Positions 47,524 through 56,907 of a stretch of 64,000 bases of DNA are shown in pieces (the first letter of the stretch is position 1; the number at the start of each line of letters is the position of its first letter). The notes under the pieces were generated by a model. That model did not search any database, was not told the origin of the DNA, and saw only the letters and a program-made list of their open reading frames with translations. Source of the DNA: Proteus sp. FME41 (GTDB lineage Bacteria; Pseudomonadota; Gammaproteobacteria; Enterobacterales; Enterobacteriaceae); NCBI RefSeq assembly GCF_014897315.1, contig NZ_JABUYL010000002.1, forward strand, positions 1 to 64,000, in the 5' to 3' direction. Both the position numbers and the translations under genes were made by a program.

Positions 47524-47685
47524 TTTTTATTCCTTTGTGTTCTAATTTATACTATTAGTATATAAAAAATAATATATATTACAAAAGGATATTAAAAACA
47601 CTAAAGGTAATCTTATCTATTCAGTGGCGGTTGGTTTTATTATTCGTTGATTCTCTTATTTTTAATAACGATATTTTTATGAAAA

Positions 47686-47712
47686 GCAGTAATACTAAAT
47701 TATTATTACTGC
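47686..47712 (-). terminator. Terminator after the trimeric autotransporter gene
   Basis: GCAGTAATA (47686-47694) and TATTACTGC (47704-47712) form a perfect nine-base stem. On the minus strand it is followed by TTTTC. Confidence 0.65.
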
Positions 47713-47770
47713 ATTATTTATAGTAATATTTTTTTAACTTAAACTATAAAATTATAGAGAAAGAAGAGGG

Positions 47771-48520
47771 TTACCAACCATAAGCTAATCCGCCACCGAT
47801 AATAATTTCTTGTTCACTGTTTATCGATGAGTTTAATCTAAATGCTGTATTATTATTTGGTTTATATTGTACACCTCCCGCAAGTGCTGTCCCTGTGCGG
47901 TAATTACTGATACCAATTCCGCCACTAAAGGTATGGTGAGCAAGATAAGGAATACTCGTCATCGCAACGGTAGATGCAATACCTGCAAAGACTTTTTTTT
48001 CTAACGAAATGATTTTTTTATCTAAATGGGATATTTCATCAGTAATAGAGGCTTGTCTTTTTTTATAGTAGTTATCAAAATCAGTAAGATTGGTTTTAAT
48101 ATTACTGATATCTGCATTTATACTTCTTTTAAGCTGATTAAGTGTATTATTTGTTGTTATTCTGTTTTTATCTACCATTTTTTTTGTTTGAATAAAATTA
48201 ACCGCATCTGTATTATCTTTGCCTTCGCTAATATTTACTAATCTTGACGTATATTTATTTTCAATATTTCCAAATGAAACGGTATTTTCTTCTGTTGATA
48301 ATGCATTGTAGCCAATGGCAACAGAGTGCATATTTTTAGCTTGGCTATTTGTTCCTATTGCAATAGAACCATTACCTGAGGCTTTGCTGTTATCTCCCAA
48401 TGAAACACTGGGAATGTTAATTAAAATAGGTGTTTCTTTATCTTCTTTTATTGAATGAGTGTTTGAATAAGAGAAGCATGGAAATAATAAAATCAGTAAA
48501 AATAATTTTTTAAATAGCAT
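47771..48520 (-). CDS. Small trimeric autotransporter adhesin (YadA-like)
   Basis: The 249-residue protein has a signal peptide (KLFLLILLFPCFSYS), two YadA-type head repeats (GNGSIAIGTNSQAKNMHSVAIGYNA) and a neck (SRLVNISEGKDNTDAVNFIQ). A short coiled-coil stalk follows, then a YadA C-terminal membrane anchor (GGIGISNYRTGTALAGGVQYKPNNNTAFRL, ending GGGLAYGW). It is complete but very short for an adhesin, so the head would stand close to the cell surface. It is followed by a terminator and lies 236 bases from the RpiR gene. Confidence 0.85.
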   Translation of the reverse strand: MLFKKLFLLILLFPCFSYSNTHSIKEDKETPILINIPSVSLGDNSKASGNGSIAIGTNSQAKNMHSVAIGYNALSTEENTVSFGNIENKYTSRLVNISEGKDNTDAVNFIQTKKMVDKNRITTNNTLNQLKRSINADISNIKTNLTDFDNYYKKRQASITDEISHLDKKIISLEKKVFAGIASTVAMTSIPYLAHHTFSGGIGISNYRTGTALAGGVQYKPNNNTAFRLNSSINSEQEIIIGGGLAYGW

Positions 48521-48756
48521 TTTATTTAATCCTGTAAAGAGAGTCAGGGGGAATAAAACAATGCTAAATGATTGTTTTTTTCATCTCAAATAAAACATTC
48601 TGGAATTACTCTTAAAAATAGTTTTAAATAAAATTCTAAGTTATTTAATGTATAGATAATTATTGTATTCTAATCCTATTAGAAAAATGAGTATGTAGAC
48701 TTTATGTTTCAAAGGACTGCACCTTAATTAAGATGCAGTTTAGGATAAAAGCTTAA

Positions 48757-49584
48757 CTAATGTTTTTTTCGGAAGGCAAAAGCAACTGAGATTGCTTGTA
48801 GTAAACACATTGTTGATGTTTGAGAACGAAAAGTTTTTATTTGAGCTTCTTTTACTGTTAGACAAACATCACTCAAACTAGCCAATGGGCTAATGGGGCT
48901 ATCTGTCACTACTATCTGTTTTGCTTCTTTGTATGTTGCCATTTCACACATTTTTTGCATTTCATCTGAATACGGGTGGAAATGAATGCCAAAGAGCAGA
49001 TCTCGATGTGTGATATTTCTCAATTGCTCTTTATACATTCCCCCTAAGCTGTTTACAAAAACGGTTTCACAGGGGATGTGCGAGAGTGCATGAAAAAAAT
49101 AACTTGCAGCACTGAATGAGTGATGAAAGCCACAAATATAAATTGTTTCAGCATGTTCGAGTAATTGTAATGTTTTATTTAACATTTCTCTGTGAGTCTG
49201 ATTAGCCAATTGTTGCAATGAATGGCTATTTGCTTGCGCAAATTCTTGCAAAATATAGGCTGGCTCATTCAGATTGGGTGGTTCCTCTTTATATTTCTGT
49301 TTATAAGTTAAATTTTCATTTTCATTTACCATTTCATTCATCAAATGATGTTGAAATAACTGTTTCATTTCATTAAAACCATTGAAATGAAATGCATTGG
49401 CAAAACGAATTAATGTCGATGGAGGAACATTTGCTTTATCTGCAAGGATTGCAATTGTATCAAATGCCACACTGTTTTTATTATCAAGTAGATAATGTGC
49501 AACCTGCTGTAGCCTTTTACTTAATCCATTATAGCGGGAGCGAACTTGTTCCTGTAGTTCATTCAGATTTGTTGCAGTAGACAT
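48757..49584 (-). CDS. RpiR-family transcriptional regulator
   Basis: The 275-residue protein has an N-terminal RpiR helix-turn-helix (YNGLSKRLQQVAHYLLDNKNSVAFDTIAILADKANVPPSTLIRFANAFHFNGFNEMKQLFQ). A C-terminal SIS domain (TIYICGFHHSFSAASYFFHALSHI, VVTDSPISPLASLSDVCL) follows and should bind a phosphosugar. Its target genes are not evident. Neighbouring genes are a surface adhesin and a small membrane protein rather than a sugar pathway. Confidence 0.88.
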   Translation of the reverse strand: MSTATNLNELQEQVRSRYNGLSKRLQQVAHYLLDNKNSVAFDTIAILADKANVPPSTLIRFANAFHFNGFNEMKQLFQHHLMNEMVNENENLTYKQKYKEEPPNLNEPAYILQEFAQANSHSLQQLANQTHREMLNKTLQLLEHAETIYICGFHHSFSAASYFFHALSHIPCETVFVNSLGGMYKEQLRNITHRDLLFGIHFHPYSDEMQKMCEMATYKEAKQIVVTDSPISPLASLSDVCLTVKEAQIKTFRSQTSTMCLLQAISVAFAFRKKH

Positions 49585-50078
49585 AGTGCCCTCAATAAAA
49601 ATACTGCTGTAATTGTAGTGTTTTTTGCGTGGAATTTGAATGTTTTTAGCTAATAGTAATTAAAATGAAATATAGAGTTAATTCCAAGTAAATGAATAAC
49701 CTAAAGGCAATTATTTGATGTTTAAAACTCTATTTTATTTGTTTGTTATTAATTCAATTATTACCAATTGAAATTAATTTTCTTTATTTGGTGTTGAGTG
49801 AAATTATTATTTCATTTAATTAAGATGACATTAATAACAATATCATCTTAATTTAAGCCGTTTTGTTTTATTTAACCTATTTCATTTTATTTTGTTGTAA
49901 ATTTAGCTTAGTTTGTTTTTTCTTATTGCGGTAGTGTGTATTATTTTAAATATGAAGTTTATTAATATCTTTGTGCGCAATGATTGATATTTATAATACG
50001 ACGCTTGTTTTATTTGTTAATGATAGTAATTTATCACTATCTTAATTAAAATTTACTTTTATTGGTTGAAATTTTTAT
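49585..50078. other. AT-rich gap with one long hairpin
   Basis: No gene is seen. An 11-base perfect inverted repeat (AATTAAGATGA, 49818-49828, and TCATCTTAATT, 49843-49853) lies midway and may be a terminator or protein-binding site. The rest is AT-rich DNA between divergent genes and should hold both promoters. Confidence 0.4.
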
Positions 50079-50279
50079 ATGCAAAACGATCATCCGTGGA
50101 TTAATTTATTAATGCACTATTTTCATGATCACTACTCAGAAATGATGCCTGTTATTTTTTTTATTTGTATTGTGGGTATTATTTTTGGTGTTGTACGTGA
50201 AATGCGTTGGTTATCTGTTTTTTTTACTGTTCCCTTAATTATTATCGTATTCTGTCTAATTAGTTCTAATTTAGGATAA
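50079..50279 (+). CDS. Small two-helix membrane protein, unknown function
   Basis: The 66-residue frame encodes a polar start (MQNDHPWINLLMHYFHDHYSE) and two hydrophobic stretches (MMPVIFFICIVGIIFGVV, and a second after REMRWLS) that should cross the membrane. I do not recognise the family. There is no strong ribosome binding site, but a terminator-like hairpin (50301-50328, AAGGT...ACCTT, then ATTTTAT) follows it, which supports a real short transcript. The gap after it (50280-50593) shows nothing else. Confidence 0.5.
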   Translation: MQNDHPWINLLMHYFHDHYSEMMPVIFFICIVGIIFGVVREMRWLSVFFTVPLIIIVFCLISSNLG

Positions 50280-50593
50280 GGACGAAATACAGTTGTTATT
50301 AAGGTTAGACAATTGTCGTCTTGACCTTATTTTATGTATGATGCTTTATTCTTCGCTTAATTCATTTCATTATGCTTATTACCTCTTATGCCTTTATTTT
50401 TTTAGATACGCTATTTCCAACAATTTCATTGATTAAATAATCAACATAGTAACTAATAAGAGCTCATTACTTATTGATTATTATTGATAAAGATAAGCAA
50501 ATTATTTGTTGAATATTGGGCTAACATTTTATTTTCAATCCACTAGACTAGATAACATTATTTTAATGAATTAGAAACGATTGGGTTTTTATT

Positions 50594-51148
50594 ATGCAAT
50601 GGCGAAATAATACGTCTCGCTACGGGCACTTATCACTTCTTTTACACTGGGGCTCGGCACTTACTGTCTATGGCATGTTTGCTTTAGGGCTGTGGATGGT
50701 GACACTAGGATATTATGATAGTTGGTATCATTCTGCTCCTGAAATACATAAAAGTGTAGGTATTCTATTATTTATTATTCTGATATTGCGCGTGATATGG
50801 CGTTGGATGTCTCCACCTCCTAAAGCCTTATCAAGCTACAGTAAATTGACTCGAATTAGTGCTCATATCGCACATATGCTTTTATATTTAATCTTATTTT
50901 CTATTCTTATCAGTGGTTATTTAATTTCAACGGCTGATGGTCAAGCAATATCTGTATTTGATTGGTTTACTGTACCCGCTCTTTTTACAGGAGAAGGCCA
51001 ACAAGCAGATTTAGCAGGAGATATTCATCTTTATTTAGCATGGGCTGTTGTTTTGTTATCGCTATTACATGCTGCAGGTGCTTTAAAACATCACTTTATT
51101 GATAAAGATATTACGTTAAAACGCATGCTAGGAATGCGAACTAAATAA
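50594..51148 (+). CDS. Cytochrome b561 family protein (YceJ-like)
   Basis: The 184-residue membrane protein has four hydrophobic helices and conserved haem-ligand histidines (RYGHLSLLLHWGSAL, APEIHKSVGILLF, SAHIAHMLLYLILF, DIHLYLAWAVVLLSLLHAAGALKHH). It carries electrons within the inner membrane, from quinol by analogy. It is followed after about 33 bases by yceI, the same pairing as yceJ-yceI in E. coli. Confidence 0.88.
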   Translation: MQWRNNTSRYGHLSLLLHWGSALTVYGMFALGLWMVTLGYYDSWYHSAPEIHKSVGILLFIILILRVIWRWMSPPPKALSSYSKLTRISAHIAHMLLYLILFSILISGYLISTADGQAISVFDWFTVPALFTGEGQQADLAGDIHLYLAWAVVLLSLLHAAGALKHHFIDKDITLKRMLGMRTK

Positions 51149-51181
51149 TTATATTTATAAAACAAGATTATGGAGATAACC

Positions 51182-51760
51182 ATGTTTAAGAAAGCTTTAT
51201 TGGGTTTAACTGCAGGTGCGTTGTTATTAAATGCAAGTACCGCTTTAGCAGCAGATTATGCTATAGATAAGCAAGGTCAACATGCATTTGTACAATTTCG
51301 TATTCAACACTTAGGTTATAGTTGGTTATACGGCACCTTTAAAGATTTTGATGGTACCTTTAGTTATGACAAAGAAGACCCGTCAAAAGATAAAGTTGAT
51401 GTTGTGATTAAAACTGGAAGTCTGGACACAAACCATGCTGAGCGTGATAAACATTTACGCAGTGCTGACTTCTTTAATTCAAGTAAATACCCTGAAGCAC
51501 GGTTTGTCTCAACCCAAGTTACTCGTGATGGTGAAAACTATGTAGTTGCAGGTGATTTAACATTAAATGGTGTGACTAAACCGATTTCATTAAATGCAAA
51601 ATTAATTGGTGAAGGCACCGATCCTTGGAAAGGTTACCGTGCTGGTTTTGAAGCAACAGGTAAAGTAAACCTGAAAGAATTTAATATAAAATCAGATTTA
51701 GGACCAAAATCACAAGAAGCAGAATTAATAATCTCTGTTGAAGGTGTTAAAAAGGCTTAA
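51182..51760 (+). CDS. yceI: YceI-family periplasmic lipid-binding protein
   Basis: The 192-residue protein has a signal peptide ([22 protein letters not shown]). Then come [35 protein letters not shown] and [12 protein letters not shown], the YceI lipocalin-like domain that binds a long isoprenoid chain. The start at 51182 is chosen because GGAG lies seven bases before. The frame could start four codons earlier. It forms an operon with the cytochrome b561 gene. A clear terminator follows at 51812-51841. Confidence 0.9.
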   Translation: MFKKALLGLTAGALLLNASTALAADYAIDKQGQHAFVQFRIQHLGYSWLYGTFKDFDGTFSYDKEDPSKDKVDVVIKTGSLDTNHAERDKHLRSADFFNSSKYPEARFVSTQVTRDGENYVVAGDLTLNGVTKPISLNAKLIGEGTDPWKGYRAGFEATGKVNLKEFNIKSDLGPKSQEAELIISVEGVKKA

Positions 51761-51811
51761 TTAAGTGCTTTTTGTAAGAAAATAAAATCCCTGGTTATCT
51801 AGATGATTGAT

Positions 51812-51841
51812 AAACCGATACCTTAGTGTATCGGTTTTTTT
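51812..51841 (+). terminator. Terminator after yceI
   Basis: AAACCGATAC (51812-51821) and GTATCGGTTT (51828-51837) form a ten-base perfect stem followed by TTTT. Confidence 0.85.
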
Positions 51842-52010
51842 ATGCGCAATTATGATGAGTTGTTTTATACTAAGACAATAGTTCTTATTTTTTCATAGAG
51901 TTAATCAAGGCCTATTTATCAGCTAATCTATTTTATGTAAGAGCAAAAAATAAAAAAGAAGAAGAGTTTTCGCCATTTCATTCATTTATTTAACGGGAAT
52001 AGAGTCAATA

Positions 52011-53093
52011 ATGAAAATATTACGTCATGCTTTTTTGGGCACTTTACTTATTTCTGGTTTTTTAACAGCAGGTGTGACAGAGGTTGATGCATGTACTCGA
52101 CTTGTCTATTTAGGCGATAATAATCAAATTATTACAGCTCGTTCAATGGACTGGAAATATGACATAGGAACAAACTTATGGATATTTCCTCAAGGTATGC
52201 AACGCTCAGGAGAAGCGGGTGATAATTCGATTAAATGGATATCGAAATATGGCAGTGTTATTGCGTCTGGTTATGATATTTCAACGACAGATGGGATGAA
52301 TGAAAAAGGATTAGTCGCTAATTTATTATGGTTGGCTGAATCTGATTATCCTGCTTATACCAAAGAAAAACCCGCTATTTCAATTTCAGCGTGGGCACAA
52401 TATGTATTGGATAATTTTGCTTCAGTGGAAGAAGCTGTAAATGCATTAGAAAGTGAACCGTTTATCGTATTGACGGATAACGTGCCAGGACAAGACAGAA
52501 TGGCAACGTTGCATCTATCTCTTTCTGATGCCACTGGTGATAGTGCCATCATTGAGTATATCAACGGTAAACAAGTGATCCATCACAGCAATACGTATCA
52601 AGTGATGACGAATTCCCCTGTTTTTTCAGAACAATTAGCATTAAATAGTTATTGGCAACAAATCGGTGGAACTGTGATGTTACCAGGGACTAATCGTGCC
52701 TCAGATCGTTTTGCCAGAGCATCTTTTTATGTGAATGCTATTCCTAAAGCACAATCAAGTAAAAAAGCGCTTGCCAGTGTGTTTGGCGTGATCAGAAATG
52801 TGTCAGTACCTTATGGATTAAGTACTGAGGAATCACCAGAAATATCATCGACTCGTTGGAGAACCGTTGCTGATCATAAAAACCAATTATATTTTTTTGA
52901 ATCTGCATTATCACCAAATACATTTTGGGTTAACTTAAAGGAAATTGATTTTTCAACCGAGAGCGGAAAAGTGATGACATTAACATTGGGTGAAGAGCAA
53001 TCAACCATTTATTCTGCTAATGCAACAGGTCACTTTAAACCCGCAGCACCTTTTAAATTTCAAGGATTGGATAACATTCCTTTAAATAACTAA
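52011..53093 (+). CDS. Periplasmic penicillin V acylase / choloylglycine hydrolase family protein
   Basis: The 360-residue protein begins with a signal peptide. Cleavage after Ala27 would expose Cys28 (VDACTRLVY), the N-terminal nucleophile of this Ntn-hydrolase family. Further conserved parts are ITARSMDWKYD, GMNEKGLVANLLWL and the TNSPVFSEQL region with the conserved Asn. Members cleave penicillin V, bile-salt amides or acyl-homoserine lactones. The Gram-negative branch, which is exported, often acts on the last. It stands 23 bases before the potassium channel gene. The natural substrate is not readable from the sequence. Confidence 0.85.
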   Translation: MKILRHAFLGTLLISGFLTAGVTEVDACTRLVYLGDNNQIITARSMDWKYDIGTNLWIFPQGMQRSGEAGDNSIKWISKYGSVIASGYDISTTDGMNEKGLVANLLWLAESDYPAYTKEKPAISISAWAQYVLDNFASVEEAVNALESEPFIVLTDNVPGQDRMATLHLSLSDATGDSAIIEYINGKQVIHHSNTYQVMTNSPVFSEQLALNSYWQQIGGTVMLPGTNRASDRFARASFYVNAIPKAQSSKKALASVFGVIRNVSVPYGLSTEESPEISSTRWRTVADHKNQLYFFESALSPNTFWVNLKEIDFSTESGKVMTLTLGEEQSTIYSANATGHFKPAAPFKFQGLDNIPLNN

Positions 53094-53115
53094 TTGAGTA
53101 TTCACGATATCTAAT

Positions 53116-54288
53116 ATGAAACTATCTGCAATACTAAATGTGATAGAGACATCTAAACTGACAAGAAAAATGATGTCTTTATTACTTATCTTAAATGGCA
53201 TTTTTATCATTTACTCAATTTTGTTGTCCCGTGGTATTTATTTGGATTGGGAAATACATGGTTTTTCTGCGTGGCTTAAATCATTAGGCGTATTAAAGCT
53301 GCTTGATATACCTAAGGTGATGTTAGCCTGTGCATTAATGCTACTCTCAATATTTATGTATTTAGGTGCAAGAATAGCATGGTGTGTTTCTTTGATTTTA
53401 TTAGCCACTATCGTTTTTCTTGATGTTGCGGTTTATCAGCAAATTGGCTTTCAAGCTTATTTTTCTTTTATTTTAGCTATTGGATTATTAATTAGTTGGC
53501 GAGCATTTCCACACCATAGTTTAACCAGTGCAGGGTTTGTTGCTTTTATTTGTATCCTATCTTTGCTGTTATTCTCAATGTTGGGAAGCCTTTATATTGG
53601 TGATGAATTTAAACCTCACATTACAACGTTAATGGATGCATTTTATTTTTCCATTGTGTGCATGACGACATTAGGATTTGGCGATATTGTGCCTATTAGC
53701 ACAAATGCTCGTATTTTTACACTTACCGTTGTTATTTTGGGAATAACTGTTTTCACTACATCCATTGTCTATGTTATGGGATTTCTTGCTCGTGGGACTC
53801 GCGATATTGTTAAGAAAAGGATCGCTAAAATGCATAATCATTTTATTATTATTGGTTCATCAGCATTAGCTTCTCAATTAGAAAAAGGATTAAGAGAACA
53901 GGGAAAACCGGTGATTGCAATTTGTACAGATAAAAGTAAAGCTGTTTATGACGCACAAGCCAATATCATTGAAGGTGATCCAACTAATCTTAAAACATTA
54001 CTGTCTGCTAATATTAGCAAGGCGAGTTGGGTGGCAACATTATCTGAGAGTGATGCAGAAAATACGTTTATTTTACTCACTATCCAAGAATGTTCTCATG
54101 TTAATGCCAAATTAATTACCATTATTAACCAAGATGAAAATAGGGATAAAATCAGTCGGTTACGTCCTGATATGTTGTTTTCTTTAGCGTCGTTAGGTAA
54201 AGAAATTATGATGAAAGTTTTATGCGGTGAATCTATTTCTTCATCAGATGTAACTGATTTGCTTTTAAACAAATATTTAAAATCATAA
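53116..54288 (+). CDS. Kch-like potassium channel with RCK (TrkA-N) domain
   Basis: The 390-residue protein has several N-terminal membrane helices and a pore with filter TTLGFGD (Gly187-Phe188-Gly189-Asp190). An inner helix and a cytoplasmic Rossmann-type RCK domain (HFIIIGSSALASQLEKGLREQGKPVIAICTD, IIEGDPTNLKTLLSANI) follow. This matches E. coli Kch in layout. GFGD instead of GYGD in the filter is seen in some bacterial channels. It follows the amide hydrolase gene closely and may be cotranscribed. Confidence 0.85.
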   Translation: MKLSAILNVIETSKLTRKMMSLLLILNGIFIIYSILLSRGIYLDWEIHGFSAWLKSLGVLKLLDIPKVMLACALMLLSIFMYLGARIAWCVSLILLATIVFLDVAVYQQIGFQAYFSFILAIGLLISWRAFPHHSLTSAGFVAFICILSLLLFSMLGSLYIGDEFKPHITTLMDAFYFSIVCMTTLGFGDIVPISTNARIFTLTVVILGITVFTTSIVYVMGFLARGTRDIVKKRIAKMHNHFIIIGSSALASQLEKGLREQGKPVIAICTDKSKAVYDAQANIIEGDPTNLKTLLSANISKASWVATLSESDAENTFILLTIQECSHVNAKLITIINQDENRDKISRLRPDMLFSLASLGKEIMMKVLCGESISSSDVTDLLLNKYLKS

Positions 54289-54328
54289 TTTTGATAAAAC
54301 GGTCTTTACGAACGATAATGATTACCAT

Positions 54329-54351
54329 AAGATGTATTTAAAATACATCTT
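54329..54351. promoter_or_regulatory. NsrR operator upstream of tehB
   Basis: AAGATGTATTT, one A, then AAATACATCTT forms a perfect 11-1-11 palindrome equal to the NsrR consensus at every position. It lies 15 bases before the tehB start codon, so nitric oxide should relieve repression of tehB. E. coli tehAB is also counted in the NsrR regulon. Confidence 0.9.
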
Positions 54352-54366
54352 AAAAGAGGTCGAATT

Positions 54367-55221
54367 ATGGAACTTGTTAGTTATAAAACAATGCCAGAGT
54401 GGACACGAACATCAATTCCTTTAGCGTTATTAGAGCGCCACAATACAAAAGAGGGGACTTATGCCCAAATGCGTGTTCTGCAAGGTAATATGACATTTGT
54501 GGTATTTAATGATGATGGTTCACAAGTTTCTGTGGATTGTGATACGGAAAATCAACCACCGTTAATTCAACCTCAGCAGTGGCATAAAATAGATAAGGCG
54601 AGTGATGATGTGCGTTGCCAGCTCTCTTTTTTATGTGCTCCTGATGATAAACTCTTTAAAGAAAATGATTTATCACTACCGCATTCTGAAGTCCGTTACA
54701 TGGCAACATTTACCCAGCCTTGTAAGGTCTTAGATTTAGGCGCAGGGCGTGGGCGTAATAGCTTTTATTTAGCGTCGCAAGGTTATGATGTCACGGCGTT
54801 AGATATTAATGCCTCGCATATCGATGCGATTGAAACCGTGAAAGCTAAAACAGGTTTAGCAGTGAAAAGTGGCTTATACGATATTAATGAGGCCTCTTTA
54901 ACGGAAAAATATGACATTATTATCTCAACCGTTGTACTGATGTTCTGTCAGCGTGAACGTATTGAAAATATTATTAAAAATATGCAGGAATGTACCAATA
55001 ATAATGGTATTAATGTGATTGTTTGCCCTGTTGAAACAGCGAATAGTGATCCTGCGGAAATTCCATTTAAAACATTTTTACGTCAAGGTGAGCTATCTGA
55101 TTATTATAAAGACTGGGAAATCATTAAATATAATGAAAACCCAGGTCAATTACACAAAACTGATGCAAATGGTAATCGTATTGCCTTGAATTTTGCCACT
55201 TTAATTGCACGTAAAAAATAA
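54367..55221 (+). CDS. tehB: TehB SAM-dependent methyltransferase, long form with N-terminal cupin-like domain
   Basis: The 284-residue protein has an N-terminal DUF1971-like domain (YKTMPEWTRTSIPLALLERHNTKEGTYAQMRVLQG, QPQQWHKI). This is followed by a methyltransferase domain with the SAM-binding VLDLGAGRGRNSFYLASQGYDVTALDIN and PVETANSDP. It detoxifies tellurite and probably other chalcogens by methylation. The long form resembles TehB of Haemophilus. The perfect NsrR operator directly upstream suggests a role in nitrosative stress. A terminator follows at 55244-55272. Confidence 0.9.
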   Translation: MELVSYKTMPEWTRTSIPLALLERHNTKEGTYAQMRVLQGNMTFVVFNDDGSQVSVDCDTENQPPLIQPQQWHKIDKASDDVRCQLSFLCAPDDKLFKENDLSLPHSEVRYMATFTQPCKVLDLGAGRGRNSFYLASQGYDVTALDINASHIDAIETVKAKTGLAVKSGLYDINEASLTEKYDIIISTVVLMFCQRERIENIIKNMQECTNNNGINVIVCPVETANSDPAEIPFKTFLRQGELSDYYKDWEIIKYNENPGQLHKTDANGNRIALNFATLIARKK

Positions 55222-55243
55222 TTTAAATTAATTATCTCTTTTT

Positions 55244-55272
55244 AAATACCTCAATGATTTGGGGTATTTTTT
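55244..55272. terminator. Terminator between tehB and clcA
   Basis: AAATACCTC (55244-55252) and GGGGTATTT (55261-55269) form a stem with one wobble pair, followed by a T-run on the plus strand. It lies between converging genes. Confidence 0.75.
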
Positions 55273-55293
55273 TATCTTCTTGAGCCTGTTTTA

Positions 55294-56712
55294 TTATTGT
55301 CGTGATTTATCCTTTTTAAGCTCATTGGCTTTATCTTCAGGTTCTTTATCCTCAGATTTTTGTAATATCCGTTCTAATAAAACGGTGTAAATAGGGCGAC
55401 CACCTAATAGCTGTGCCAACATAGTGGCTCCTAAGCAAGTGATGATCATCGGAAGAATCAGTTGATAATTATCGGTCATTTCTAAAACTAAGACGATCCC
55501 TGTTAGAGGGGCCCTTACTGTTGCAGCAAATAAAGCGCCCATCCCCGCAATGGCAAAAGTACCAATTTGAATTTGGTAATCAGGAAAAAGTAACGTTGCT
55601 GTTAATCCGAATGCACTACCAAACAGTGTACCTAATGCCAGTGTTGGTGCGAATATTCCCCCTGGCGCGCCAGAGGCAAAACTAATAATCGATGTTATGG
55701 TTCGTAAAACAAAGAACAGTAACAATGCGATAAGAGAGTATTGGCCTGTGCTTAGTGAGGGAATGATGTTAAATCCACCGCCCGTTATTTCAGGAATGAT
55801 TAATGCTAATAAGCCACAAAGCCCACCAATAATACCCCCCATTAAAACAAAACGGGATGTTTTATCTTGATAAAAACGTTGAAATTGAGTTTGAACATAA
55901 AAAAGAAGTTTGCTGAAGATGACGCCAATAACACCAAATAACATACCTAATACTAAATATAACCAAAGGGTATTGAGGGGGGCTGATGAAAACTTACCAA
56001 TATGAATGACACCGCCTTCACCATTAAAAAGGCGAAAGACAATACAAGACATAATCACACCAATAAAAACGGCTTTAATTGAAATAAGGCTATATTTAAA
56101 TTGAGGGCGCATCTCTTCAATAATAAATAAAATACCTGCAAGTGGTGCATTAAAAGCGGCTGTTAACCCAGCGGCTGCACCTGTCGCTAATAACGTGTGG
56201 CGTGATTCTTTATCATTTATGCGGGAAATGTCATTAACTAGCTGACCAATATTGGCCCCTAATTGAACCGTTGGGCCTTCTCGCCCTAATACCATGCCAG
56301 AGCCTAAAGTCCCAATACTGGCAATAAATTTTACCGGTAATACTCGCCACCAACGAACAGGGCGAATATCTATCATGGCACCTTCAATTTCAGGTATTCC
56401 AGAACCGCCTGATTCGGGTGAATATTTCTTCACTAAATAGTATCCCAGCATGGCAAGAAGCGAGGAAAAAAGTAACGTACTGGTTGCTAGAATATAAGGA
56501 TTAGTGAAGCTTTTAATGAGTTCTTCTTGTCTGAAATTAATCACCCAACTTACACTTTTTTCAAATAAAACACCGACTAATCCAGCCAAGGAGCCGACTA
56601 TTGCAGACAATAGCAGAATTTTCAGTGGTGCAAGGTTAGTTTCTTGCGCTTTTCTGAACAAATTAAAGCGCCGTGCATTTTGGGTGTTCTGTGCTGATTT
56701 ATGATTATGCAT
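55294..56712 (-). CDS. clcA: H+/Cl- exchange transporter ClcA
   Basis: The 472-residue membrane protein has all three CLC signatures: [24 protein letters not shown] with the gating Glu, and [14 protein letters not shown]. Length is the same as E. coli ClcA within one residue. It exchanges two chloride ions for one proton and helps cells survive extreme acid. It is a single gene on the minus strand. Confidence 0.94.
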   Translation of the reverse strand: MHNHKSAQNTQNARRFNLFRKAQETNLAPLKILLLSAIVGSLAGLVGVLFEKSVSWVINFRQEELIKSFTNPYILATSTLLFSSLLAMLGYYLVKKYSPESGGSGIPEIEGAMIDIRPVRWWRVLPVKFIASIGTLGSGMVLGREGPTVQLGANIGQLVNDISRINDKESRHTLLATGAAAGLTAAFNAPLAGILFIIEEMRPQFKYSLISIKAVFIGVIMSCIVFRLFNGEGGVIHIGKFSSAPLNTLWLYLVLGMLFGVIGVIFSKLLFYVQTQFQRFYQDKTSRFVLMGGIIGGLCGLLALIIPEITGGGFNIIPSLSTGQYSLIALLLFFVLRTITSIISFASGAPGGIFAPTLALGTLFGSAFGLTATLLFPDYQIQIGTFAIAGMGALFAATVRAPLTGIVLVLEMTDNYQLILPMIITCLGATMLAQLLGGRPIYTVLLERILQKSEDKEPEDKANELKKDKSRQ

Positions 56713-56907
56713 AACTTTGATTTAAGTATTGTAATGATGAACCTAATGATAGCGTAATTTAATAATGAAGTGATATTTCTCACATAACGCCATCAAGTTT
56801 AGAGTTAGTTGTTTTTTTTTCTAGCATATTTTGACTTTTTCATCTTTAGTGTAATTGATAACAAAAAATACATATTTAGATAACATTTGGACGAAAAAGG
56901 GTAAATT

